Position numbers and translations under genes: made by a program. Under the pieces are notes generated by a model. That model was not told where the DNA came from. It worked only from the letters and a program-made list of their open reading frames with translations, and searched no databases. A stretch of 64,000 nucleotides of DNA from Lachnospiraceae bacterium UBA3804 (GTDB lineage: Bacteria; Bacillota; Clostridia; Lachnospirales; Lachnospiraceae): NCBI GenBank assembly GCA_002368665.1, contig DFEK01000005.1, positions 257,608-321,607 of the forward strand. Direction: 5' to 3'. This document shows positions 1-7,321 of the stretch, piece after piece (within the stretch, counting starts at the first letter, position 1; every line of letters begins with the position of its first letter).

Positions 1-27
1 AAACACAGTGTGAAAGGAGCGACCGTC

Positions 28-231
28 ATGTTTTGGGATAATGATACGAACGCAGATTATGATTACAAGAAACTCCGTAAAGACCTTGAGAATGAATACA
101 TGTGCCAGGGCATCGGCTTCTCCGGTGGCTTCAGCGCAATGCAGATGATGGATGCTTCCACGGCAAGCGAAAAACAGCTGCTTCGCATGGCGAAGGAAGA
201 AGGGCTTGATGTGGAGAAATACAGGAAGTAA
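28..231 (+). CDS. Small hypothetical protein (67 aa)
   Basis: Small acidic and charged protein of 67 residues with no signal peptide or membrane segment. The ATG at 28 is chosen because AAAGGAG lies 8 bases upstream. A GTG at position 10 in the same frame would start upstream of that site. A strong hairpin terminator follows, so it is the last gene of a host transcript coming from outside the window. The centre is rich in Gly, Ser and Met and the C-terminus is Lys/Glu-rich. I do not recognise a family. Confidence 0.7.
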   Translation: MFWDNDTNADYDYKKLRKDLENEYMCQGIGFSGGFSAMQMMDASTASEKQLLRMAKEEGLDVEKYRK

Positions 232-246
232 GCTTTAGACTATGAG

Positions 247-268
247 CACCGGGCAACCGGTGTTTTTT
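247..268 (+). terminator. Rho-independent terminator
   Basis: Stem CACCGG/CCGGTG with a 4-base GCAA loop, followed directly by six T. It ends the transcript of the small gene at 28-231. The rest of the gap up to 429 shows no other clear signal apart from a TATAAT at 418-423 without a good -35 box. Confidence 0.85.
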
Positions 269-429
269 GTCCGTCGTATGGTACACATGGTTTTGTAGGA
301 TTAAGACATATAAAACAGCAGCCACTACTCAACTCCATAATATGAACAGAATATGAAAGTAATTTGTATTTTTAAGGAAAACTGCCATTTAACGCTGCTA
401 TAAGAGATACTATTTGGTATAATAATCGT

Positions 430-1533
430 ATGGGAAAAAGGCTAAAATTAACAATTTCATTATTCCTGATATTATTCGGTCTATGCGCTTCCGGTTGTTT
501 CAGACTAAAGAGAGAAGCTGAGTTTAAATGGAATGGAACGATTGATTGCGCTTTTGATTTTGGCATTACAGAGAAAGCTATGTTACTATCGGGTGTTTCA
601 AAAGATGAAGTACTTAACAATATGAGCAAGAATATTGGCACTGTAATGCCATTGACCAGTTACAAAGAAATTGCCAGAGATGGTGAGACGTATTATGGGT
701 CAAGGGGAAAAAGTACTTTACCTTCCAATATGGCAGATGTTGCCATTGGAGCATTAATAGGGACTGAGGCGGACACCAGAGTAACACGTAACGGTTTCCT
801 AAATAAAACCATATATATACAAATCAAGCTTAAGTCTGTTCCGGTACAGGACGACATGCTGAAAGCAGTTCAAGCAGTTGGCAGATATGGTATAGAGGAC
901 GAGTTTAGTATTAAGGTTCCTTATAAAATTACTTCAACGAACGGAATGATAGATTCAAATGACGATAGGAGAGTGTCTTGGGACCTGTATGATTTTGATA
1001 CGGGAAAGGAAACATCCAAAGTACTTACCCTGTCTTATTTCGATTGGACTCCGGTGTTTATATTTATTGGCGTAGTAGTTATTTCAACTACAGTATTTTT
1101 TATAGTTTTTAATGCAGTAAAAAGAAGTCGGAGAAGGATGAAATACGACACAAGTCAGTTAGACTTATACGAAACAGATGCGTTCTATCGAAATGTTCGC
1201 CCGAATAGTCATACAGCGCAGCAATATAGGACAAATCGATTCTTACCGATTGAAGATTATCGTCCCGCGCCGCAAGAACCACGCCAAAGAACACTTAGTC
1301 AAGAAGAATGGAACAATGAGTATCAGCGTACGGAATATGTTTATCATAGTGTAGAAAAGCCGGACGAATTTGTGTCATATAATCCGCCTGTAGTCAATGT
1401 GGATTCAAGGGCATCTATCGCTGTAGATGACGCGGTGGCAGCGGCAAAGGCGGAAGCAGAAGCAGGAAGGCCAGATAGCGCTAATGATATTATTTCCAAA
1501 TACGGTTCGGGTGGATCATTCTATAAACAATAA
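430..1533 (+). CDS. LppM-like membrane-anchored lipoprotein
   Basis: N-terminal lipoprotein signal peptide (positive MGKRLK, hydrophobic stretch, lipobox ASGC with the lipid Cys at about residue 23). An extracellular domain of about 170 residues resembles the LppM/DUF3153 type. One transmembrane helix lies near residues 200-225 (FIFIGVVVISTTVFFIVF), followed by a basic RRSRRR stop-transfer stretch and a long polar, Pro/Arg/Glu-rich cytoplasmic tail. The protein is thus tethered both by lipid and by a helix. Its function is unknown. It is a host gene standing alone, with no good ribosome site before the ATG. Confidence 0.6.
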   Translation: MGKRLKLTISLFLILFGLCASGCFRLKREAEFKWNGTIDCAFDFGITEKAMLLSGVSKDEVLNNMSKNIGTVMPLTSYKEIARDGETYYGSRGKSTLPSNMADVAIGALIGTEADTRVTRNGFLNKTIYIQIKLKSVPVQDDMLKAVQAVGRYGIEDEFSIKVPYKITSTNGMIDSNDDRRVSWDLYDFDTGKETSKVLTLSYFDWTPVFIFIGVVVISTTVFFIVFNAVKRSRRRMKYDTSQLDLYETDAFYRNVRPNSHTAQQYRTNRFLPIEDYRPAPQEPRQRTLSQEEWNNEYQRTEYVYHSVEKPDEFVSYNPPVVNVDSRASIAVDDAVAAAKAEAEAGRPDSANDIISKYGSGGSFYKQ

Positions 1534-1709
1534 GACATAATAAGACGCTAACTTGGATTCTGGGTTAAATAATATAGAGCAATCTATTCCGATTAGAAGG
1601 CTGCTTCGTTTTTGCAGAAGATGAGCCGCTCAGGAACTATTTAAAAGAGCGAGCGGGAGTGGTTTGTGGGTAAATACGAAGAAATAGATAATGGTTAGAG
1701 GATCGAGAA

Positions 1710-2774
1710 ATGGTAGAAGAACTTCGTAAAGGATTAGAAACTGCATATATAGATGGATCGGTTGTTTCAAATGGTTTATATCAACCGCAGTTTGTAGCCA
1801 ATAATTACAAAGAGGGAAAGAAGGTTCTCTCGTCCATTGAGGATGAGCTTTTATCATGCGAGCAGTTTCAAATCAGTGTCGCTTTTATCACTATGGGAGG
1901 TATTACTCCTTTACTTCAGACGTTGAAAGAACTTGAGAACAAAGGCATTCCAGGCCAAATTTTAACAACTAATTATCTGAATTTCTCTGACCCGAAGGCG
2001 CTTGAAAAACTACATTCTTTGAAAAACCTTACAATTCGTATGTTTGATGTTGAAAAGGCTGAGGAGGGTTTTCATACCAAGGGATATATCTTCAAAAAAG
2101 AAGAAATCTATCGCATTATCATTGGAAGCTCCAATATGACGAAAGATGCTTTGACTACGAACCATGAGTGGAATACAAGAATAGTTTCTACTACACAGGG
2201 AGAAGTAGCAAAGCAGATTGTGGATGAATTCCATCGTCTTTGGAATTCGGAGTATTCTAGAAGTTTTGAAGAATTTATCGACGAATATAAAACGAGATAT
2301 GAAATCATAAAAAAACAACGTGATATGGCGAAGCAGGAAGAAGTCATATCTATAGAGAAATATAAACTAAAGCCAAACAGCATGCAGACCAGTTTTATCA
2401 CTAACTTAAAGAATATCATCTCAAGTGGTGAAGAACGTGCACTTTTAATTTCTGCCACAGGAACAGGAAAGAGCTATGCCTCAGCATTTGCAATGCGTGA
2501 ATTAGGATTCAAGAGGGTTTTATTTTTGGTACACAGAGGTCAGCTAGCTAGACAAACGAAGAAATCATATGAAAATATTTTTCCGAAAACAGTTTCTATG
2601 GGAATTATTGGAGGCGGTGCATCTGTTGAGGAAAACATGCAAAAAGACTTTATTTTTGCAATGGTACAAACACTTTCTAGAGACGAACACTTAAAGAAAT
2701 TCGATCCGGGTACATTTGATTGCATTATTATGGATGAGTACGACATAATAGGTCTAAGTCGAGAGGCCGCCTGA
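1710..2774 (+). pseudogene. 5' half of PLD-DEAH-DUF3427 helicase, cut by prophage
   Basis: Residues 1-210 form a phospholipase D-like domain (HTKGYIF as the HxK motif near 112, GSSNMT). A superfamily 2 helicase domain follows, with Walker A SATGTGKS near residues 248-255, motif Ia (LFLVHRGQLARQ) and the start of Walker B, IIMDE. Native coding sequence stops at the Glu codon 2736-2738. The last 11 residues (YDIIGLSREAA) come from the prophage left end. The missing part resumes in the same frame at 58712. The truncated product lacks motifs III-VI and should have no helicase activity. Ribosome site is weak (AGAGGA). Confidence 0.9.
2733..2757. other. attL: core GATGAG plus left attP half-site
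   Basis: GATGAG at 2733-2738 is shared with the right junction. Inside the element, ATAGGTCTAA at 2748-2757 is the inverted partner of TTAGACCTAT at 58689-58698 near the right end. Joined as in the excised circle, the two arms give a 48-bp dyad (about 18 of 24 positions matching) with GA at its exact centre, the usual crossover dinucleotide of TndX/TnpX-type large serine recombinases. Left of 2733 is host helicase sequence, that is, half of attB. Confidence 0.85.
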
Positions 2775-2806
2775 ACAAAGGCTTCCAGACTTAGTCCTAT
2801 TTTTTT
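2750..2806 (+). terminator. Rho-independent terminator at left element end
   Basis: AGGTCTAAGTC (2750-2760) pairs with GACTTAGTCCT (2788-2798), with one mismatch, around an inner GGCC/GGCT-type stem. A run of seven T follows at 2800-2806. It overlaps the attP arm. It would stop host transcription through the truncated helicase from entering the prophage. Confidence 0.8.
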
Positions 2807-2861
2807 CGACCTACTGGAGAGGTGAAGAGGATGGACGGCGCCGGACAAAATCTATAACCTG

Positions 2862-2996
2862 CACTTAAGGACAGCGGAGATGCCAGGTCTCCGAAGGACA
2901 GCTGCCCTTAGAGAAGTGTGGTGAAAAATCGCTGAAGATAGGACTTTGGCTTTCGACTTATGTGTCGAAGCTGAGGTCCTTTCTTTTTTCACCACA
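2862..2996 (+). ncRNA. Candidate structured RNA upstream of SymE gene
   Basis: Two consecutive long imperfect hairpins. The first pairs CTTAAGGACAGC with GCTGCCCTTAG around an inner CGGAGA/TCTCCG stem (about 2862-2914). The second has a 12-bp perfect outer stem, TGTGGTGAAAAA (2917-2928) with TTTTTCACCACA (2985-2996), enclosing an 18/17-base inner stem (2940-2957 with 2964-2980) and loop TTATGT. The T run lies on the 3' arm, so it could also work as a terminator or attenuator. No coding frame explains the symmetry. SymE genes elsewhere are controlled by an antisense RNA, so a regulatory RNA here is plausible but not shown. Confidence 0.45.
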
Positions 2997-3047
2997 GATC
3001 ATATCTATGGCAGGCGATGGCCTGACCGTCAGGAAGGAGGCTTATAG

Positions 3048-3383
3048 ATGGCATTTAAGAAAAACAGGAACATGAAGGTGCATGGCACAAGCGGATACAG
3101 ATACAAGGCGACGCCGACGATCATGCTGAAGGGGGAATGGCTGAAGGAACTTGGCTTTGAGATCGGAGATTATGTGTCCGTCAGTTGTGAGAATGGAAAG
3201 CTGGTCATTACTCCGGATGCGGAAATGGCGGCGATGAAGGAAGCAGAGGCGGCTTTCATGGAAAGAGAGACAAAGCTTCTGCAGAAGAGGTTTGAAGCGG
3301 AAAAAGAGAAGCTGCGCGCTCAGCTCGTGGCTGAGAGGAAAGCGGATTACTGCATGGTGGCGGAAGCCAGATTGGAGGCGTGA
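3048..3383 (+). CDS. SymE-like AbrB-fold protein
   Basis: Residues 12-55 (YRYKATPTIMLKGEWLKELG, then GDYVSVSCENGKLVI) match the SymE/SpoVT-AbrB-like fold of the type I toxin SymE family. The last 50 residues form a charged helical tail, probably coiled coil. It has a good AGGAAGGAGG site and is the first gene of the element, 4 bases before parA. In phages of this group SymE-like proteins are common at the edge of parAB modules. Whether it is a toxin or a DNA-binding regulator is open. Confidence 0.65.
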   Translation: MAFKKNRNMKVHGTSGYRYKATPTIMLKGEWLKELGFEIGDYVSVSCENGKLVITPDAEMAAMKEAEAAFMERETKLLQKRFEAEKEKLRAQLVAERKADYCMVAEARLEA

Positions 3384-3387
3384 GAAT

Positions 3388-4164
3388 ATGGGAAAGATTT
3401 ATATGATCGGAGCAATGAAGGGCGGCGTGGGGAAGTCTGTGTCGGTGTTCAATCTGGCATATTCCCTAAAGAAGCGCGGCAAGAAGGTACTGGCGGTGGA
3501 TTTTGATCCGCAGAGCAATCTGACCACCTGCTTCGGAGCGGAAGAGGTGGATGTGGCAATCGGTGATCTGATGATGAACGTGATCGAGGAAGAGGTTCTT
3601 CCGGAGCGTGAGGAATATATCTGGGAGAGGAACGGCGTGGACTTCATTCCGGCATCCATAGGGCTTTCAGCGGTGGAAGCGAAGCTGAGGCTTGAAATGG
3701 GTACGGAGAAGATGCTGTCGGCCATTCTGGAACCGCTGAGAGAGGATTATGACTATATCCTGATAGATACCTGTCCGTCCCTGGGTGCGCTGACCATCAA
3801 CGCAATGGCGGCGGCAGATGAAGTGATCGTGGCTGTGAATCCGCAGCTTCTGGCGATGATGGGATTGCAGGACTTCTTAAAATCAGTGAAGAAGATCAAG
3901 AGCCGGATCAACGAACGGCTGAATGTGGCGGGAATCCTGCTCACGATGTGCGACGCAAGGACGATCCTCTGCAAGACCATTACGGAACAGGTGGCGGAAA
4001 CATTCCAGGGGCAGATCAGGATCTTCAAGAGCAAGATTCCGAATACCGTGAAGGTTGGTGAATCCGTGTACTACAGTGAACCGCTGATCGAGTACGCGCC
4101 TGAGAGTAACGCCTGTAAGGCGTATGAGAGACTGGCTGGGGAGGTGATCGCGTATGAAGGCTAA
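3388..4164 (+). CDS. ParA-family partition ATPase
   Basis: 258-residue Walker-type ATPase with deviant Walker A KGGVGKS (about residues 10-16), switch I region DFDPQSNLTT, Walker B-like YDYILIDTCPSLG and a C-terminal ParA fold. It works with a ParB partner to segregate DNA along the nucleoid. Start ATG at 3388 follows the SymE stop after 4 bases; an upstream in-frame start would overlap SymE. It overlaps the downstream parB by 11 bases, so the two are translationally coupled. Its presence suggests a plasmid-like phase or high-fidelity inheritance when excised. Confidence 0.9.
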   Translation: MGKIYMIGAMKGGVGKSVSVFNLAYSLKKRGKKVLAVDFDPQSNLTTCFGAEEVDVAIGDLMMNVIEEEVLPEREEYIWERNGVDFIPASIGLSAVEAKLRLEMGTEKMLSAILEPLREDYDYILIDTCPSLGALTINAMAAADEVIVAVNPQLLAMMGLQDFLKSVKKIKSRINERLNVAGILLTMCDARTILCKTITEQVAETFQGQIRIFKSKIPNTVKVGESVYYSEPLIEYAPESNACKAYERLAGEVIAYEG

Positions 4165-5125
4165 TTCTCCGAAGAGGAAGATATTTGACGCGGTGGACAT
4201 GCTGACTGAGGAATCCTCGGCGCATGAGCCGGATGGGGTACAGGTTCTGCCGCTTGATAAGATCAAGGCTTTCCATGACCATCCGTTCCATCTGTATGAG
4301 GGTGAACGGCTTCAGGACATGGTGGAGAGCATAAAGGAACATGGAGTGCTGACGCCGGTAATCGTCCGGAAGAAAAGGGGCGGATATGAAATGCTTTCCG
4401 GTCACAACAGGGCTAACGCCGCGAAGATGGCGGGGCTTAAGGAGATACCGGCTATCGTGAAGGAAGGTCTGACGGAGCAGGAAGCCTATGTCTATGTGAT
4501 CGAGACAAATATGATCCAGAGATCCTTCAATGACCTGCTTCCAAGCGAGAAGGCTGCAGTGATGGCAGAGCAGTATGACAAGACTTGCTGCCAGGGCAAG
4601 CGGAGCGACATCATCCGTGAACTGGAGATCCTTGCCGGGAATGAGACAGAATCAACTTGTGGTCATAATGGCCACAAGTTGAAGAGCCGGGATGTATTGG
4701 CAAAGGAATATGGTTTTTCAAGCCGGAACGCGGCAAGGTACCTGAGACTGAATTATCTGATCAGACCGTTCAAGGACATGATGGACAGGAACGAGATCCC
4801 GCTTCTTTCGGCGGTGGATGTGTCCTATATGCCTGAGGAAGAGCAGCAGGCTCTGTATGACCTGCTGACAGGCAGGAAGCTGAAGCTGATGCCGAAGATG
4901 GCGGCACAGCTCAGGAAAGCGTCCGGAAATCTGGATGAAGAGAAGATGTTGGAGATCGTGGACGGGCTTAAGGTGAAGAAGCAGGCCAATGGCGTGAGCC
5001 TGAAACTGCCGACGGCTATCTGCAGCAAGTATTTTGAAGGCATGAACGCGGAGCAGATGGCTTCCCTTGTGGAGCAGGCGCTGGAAGCGTGGTTTGCCGG
5101 GAAGGAGGCTGCGCATGTTCAGTAA
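4154..5125 (+). CDS. ParB/Spo0J-family partition protein
   Basis: 323 residues. The ParB/sulfiredoxin-like N-domain (residues about 30-120) shows LSGHNRANAAKMAG, the Box II-like nucleotide-binding motif. Next come an HTH central domain (SRDVLAKEYGFSSRNAARYLRL) and a helical C-terminal part. Overlaps parA by 11 bases. It should bind a parS-like site; I could not identify one with confidence. It differs from the two short ParB-like proteins of the packaging region, which lack the HTH part. Confidence 0.88.
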   Translation: MKANSPKRKIFDAVDMLTEESSAHEPDGVQVLPLDKIKAFHDHPFHLYEGERLQDMVESIKEHGVLTPVIVRKKRGGYEMLSGHNRANAAKMAGLKEIPAIVKEGLTEQEAYVYVIETNMIQRSFNDLLPSEKAAVMAEQYDKTCCQGKRSDIIRELEILAGNETESTCGHNGHKLKSRDVLAKEYGFSSRNAARYLRLNYLIRPFKDMMDRNEIPLLSAVDVSYMPEEEQQALYDLLTGRKLKLMPKMAAQLRKASGNLDEEKMLEIVDGLKVKKQANGVSLKLPTAICSKYFEGMNAEQMASLVEQALEAWFAGKEAAHVQ

Positions 5126-5396
5126 TGAAGATCTGAAATGCCTGGATCCGGAGTATTTCTCCATCATTACCACGGATGCCTATGATGTGACGATCATGTC
5201 CAGGAATACCGGCCACTACTGGTATCTGCATAATCCGGAGTATCCGGAGCAGGGAACGGTGATCATCTTCCACAAGCACAAGGCTTCCCATCCGTACCAC
5301 CAGCACGGTAGGGCGAATACTCTGCGGCAGGCTGTGAGAGGAATCAGGAAGCATGATCGATGGCAAATGAATGGACGACCTCGATTGCTGCAATAA
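5115..5396 (+). CDS. Hypothetical protein downstream of parB (93 aa)
   Basis: ATG at 5115 with GGAGG just upstream; overlaps parB by 11 bases, so it belongs to the parAB operon. The sequence is rich in aromatic residues and His (TGHYWYLHN, HKHKASHPYHQHG) with no membrane segment. Similar small proteins are frequent in mobile elements of this bacterial group but their function is unknown. The 3' end overlaps the left arm of the operator that controls the next operon. Confidence 0.65.
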   Translation: MFSNEDLKCLDPEYFSIITTDAYDVTIMSRNTGHYWYLHNPEYPEQGTVIIFHKHKASHPYHQHGRANTLRQAVRGIRKHDRWQMNGRPRLLQ

Positions 5397-5448
5397 CGCA
5401 GCGAAACAAAAAGAAATGCTTGACATTTCGCAGCGTTATTTGTATAAT
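5392..5448 (+). promoter_or_regulatory. Consensus sigma-A promoter with inverted-repeat operator
   Basis: TTGACA (5420-5425), 17-base spacer, TATAAT (5443-5448): a full consensus promoter. AATAACGCAGCGAAA at 5392-5406 and TTTCGCAGCGTTATT at 5426-5440 are reverse complements except for the central base. The right arm fills the spacer between -35 and -10. This is the arrangement expected of a controller-protein box, where the regulator encoded just downstream represses or tunes its own promoter. Confidence 0.85.
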
Positions 5449-5465
5449 GATTCAGAGGTGGTACT

Positions 5466-5792
5466 ATGCAGAATTTTGGGGAGTATTTGAAACAGCTCCG
5501 TAACGATTGCGGCCTAAGTTTATACAAGGTTTATGAGAAAACTGGGATTACTGATTCAAGACTATCAAAAGCCGAGAATGGAGCTTGGTGCAATCTGAAA
5601 CTATCAGAAATCAGAAAGCTGGCAGACCTTTATAAGGTACCTGTTATTCCGATGTGTATGATGGCGGGTTTGTTTGACGAATCAGATATTGAAGAGTACC
5701 ACTCTTGTTTTAGAAATGTCGCCCTACTGGATGACGAAGATAAGCAGCATGTTCAGTCAGAGATCGACTACATCTTAAAGAAGAAAGGATGA
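5466..5792 (+). CDS. XRE-family controller protein of methyltransferase operon
   Basis: 108 residues with a Cro/C1-type HTH at about residues 6-60 (LKQLRNDCGLSLYKVYEKTG, SRLSKAENG) and a short C-terminal helical part. Directly precedes and overlaps the methyltransferase gene by 4 bases (ATGA), so the two are coupled. Controller proteins of restriction-modification systems delay nuclease expression or limit methyltransferase. The operator at 5392-5440 is the natural binding site. Ribosome site is AGAGGTGG before the ATG. Confidence 0.85.
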   Translation: MQNFGEYLKQLRNDCGLSLYKVYEKTGITDSRLSKAENGAWCNLKLSEIRKLADLYKVPVIPMCMMAGLFDESDIEEYHSCFRNVALLDDEDKQHVQSEIDYILKKKG

Positions 5793-6850
5793 TAGAAATG
5801 ATTTTTCATCTTGGAGAATTATTCTGCGGTCCTGGCGGTATAGGCTGGGGAGCCACACACGCAGATATAAATGATCCCGAATGGGGCATTGTCCACCAGT
5901 GGGCTAATGATTATGATGCAGATACTTGTGAGACTTATAGACATAATATCTGTCCGGATAATCCTGAGTCTGTATATCATGCAGATATAAGAACTTTTGA
6001 CATGGAGCAGCTTGCGCCGATAGATGCATTAGCCTTTGGGTTCCCGTGTAATGATTATAGCGTAGTTGGTGAACAAAAAGGAATGAATGGAACTTTTGGA
6101 CCCTTGTATTCATATGGTGTAAAAGCCCTTAGACGATTCAGACCGCAGTGGTTTTTGGCAGAGAATGTTGGTGGCCTTAGGAGCGCCAATGAAGGAAAAG
6201 CGCTGAAAAAGATCCTTTCAGAACTTGAAGGGGCAGGGTATAGAATAACACCGCACTTGTATAAGTTTGAAGAGTATGGTGTTCCGCAGGCAAGGCATCG
6301 TTTGATTATTGTGGGTATTAGAAACGATATTGATGTAGAGTTTCGAGTTCCATCTACTGCACCTTATGCGGATATTGACAATACCTGCAGAAATGCGATA
6401 GAGAATCCGCCTATAGAGGCTGATGCGTTTAATAATGAGCCAACAAGGCAATCACAGCAAGTGATTGAAAGACTTAGGCACATTCTTCCCGGTCAAAATG
6501 CATTTACAGCAGACTTGCCGGATGAATTAAAACTCAATATTAAAGGCGCTAAAATAAGTCAGATCTATAAGAGGCTTGATCCGGAAAAACCTTCTTATAC
6601 AGTTACAGGAAGTGGCGGCGGCGGTACGCATATATACCACTGGGAAGAACCGAGAGCCTTAACAAATAGAGAACGTGCGAGACTTCAAACATTTCCAGAT
6701 GATTACGAGTTCCTTGGCAGTAAGGAAAGCGTGCGCAAGCAGATTGGAATGGCGGTTCCGTGCAGAGGCGCAAAAATAATATTTGAAGCAATTTTGAAGA
6801 GCTTTGCGGGAATTGAGTACGAATCAGTAGATGCAAGCATAAACGAATAA
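5789..6850 (+). CDS. DNA (cytosine-5) methyltransferase, Dcm family
   Basis: 353 residues with motif I (LFCGPGGIGWG), motif IV with catalytic Cys (GFPCNDYS, Cys about residue 86; PCN where PCQ is most common), motif VI (ENVGG), motif VIII (QARHRLIIVG), target recognition region (about 190-270), and motifs IX-X (RERARLQTFP, QIGMAVP). It transfers methyl groups from SAM to C5 of cytosine. Partners: Vsr, Z1 and PLD nuclease genes convergent on the other strand. Methylation likely protects the element and host from the NgoFVII-like nuclease. A second ATG at 5798 is possible. Confidence 0.92.
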   Translation: MIEMIFHLGELFCGPGGIGWGATHADINDPEWGIVHQWANDYDADTCETYRHNICPDNPESVYHADIRTFDMEQLAPIDALAFGFPCNDYSVVGEQKGMNGTFGPLYSYGVKALRRFRPQWFLAENVGGLRSANEGKALKKILSELEGAGYRITPHLYKFEEYGVPQARHRLIIVGIRNDIDVEFRVPSTAPYADIDNTCRNAIENPPIEADAFNNEPTRQSQQVIERLRHILPGQNAFTADLPDELKLNIKGAKISQIYKRLDPEKPSYTVTGSGGGGTHIYHWEEPRALTNRERARLQTFPDDYEFLGSKESVRKQIGMAVPCRGAKIIFEAILKSFAGIEYESVDASINE

Positions 6851-6852
6851 AC

Positions 6853-6889
6853 AATAGCCAGTTGATCATTGAAAGGTCAGCTGGCTATT
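6853..6889. terminator. Bidirectional terminator between convergent operons
   Basis: AATAGCCAGTTGA (6853-6865) pairs with TCAGCTGGCTATT (6877-6889), followed by TTTG on the plus side and preceded by AAACAATA-type A-rich sequence for the minus side. It separates the methyltransferase from the convergent Vsr gene. Confidence 0.8.
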
Positions 6890-6897
6890 TTGATGGT

Positions 6898-7320
6898 TTA
6901 ATATTTCTGTGATAATATTTCGTTCTCTAAGCGGGTCATGGTATCATCAAGGCATTTCTTTTTCAATTCGCATTCCCAGATAACAATTACTTTCCAACCA
7001 AGAGATGTGAGTCCTGCGTGGTTGGAGATATCACGCTCAACATTGCGTTGTATTTTTGGAATCCAATAGTCAGTATTGGAGGTCGGCCAAACAAATCTGG
7101 GACAGTCGTGTTTATGCCAGAAACATCCATTTACAAAGATAACTGTTTTGTATTTTGGCAGAACAATATCCGGTTTGCCTGGAAGCGTCCGGACATTCTT
7201 TCTGTATCTGAAACCATGAGAGAACAGGATTTTCCTGACAGTTTCCTCTGGCTTCGAGTTGGTGCTTCGGATGTGAGACATATTTCGGCTTCTCACTTCC
7301 TTGGAGTGATTATCAGCCAT
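6898..7320 (-). CDS. vsr: Very short patch repair endonuclease Vsr
   Basis: 140 residues, full family length. Conserved RSRNMSHIRSTNSKPE near the N-terminus, metal site GKPDIV (Asp51), VFVNG-like strand, FWHKHDC (His69, His71 region) and WECEL. Vsr nicks 5' of the T in T:G mismatches arising by deamination of 5-methylcytosine, so it fits the nearby cytosine-5 methyltransferase. It ends the minus-strand operon and starts 2 bases after the Z1 gene ends. Confidence 0.93.
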   Translation of the reverse strand: MADNHSKEVRSRNMSHIRSTNSKPEETVRKILFSHGFRYRKNVRTLPGKPDIVLPKYKTVIFVNGCFWHKHDCPRFVWPTSNTDYWIPKIQRNVERDISNHAGLTSLGWKVIVIWECELKKKCLDDTMTRLENEILSQKY

Positions 7321-7321
7321 A

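Noticed and set aside
418..423. TATAAT as promoter for the lipoprotein gene
   Set aside because: Only 6 bases before the ATG and no matching -35 box.
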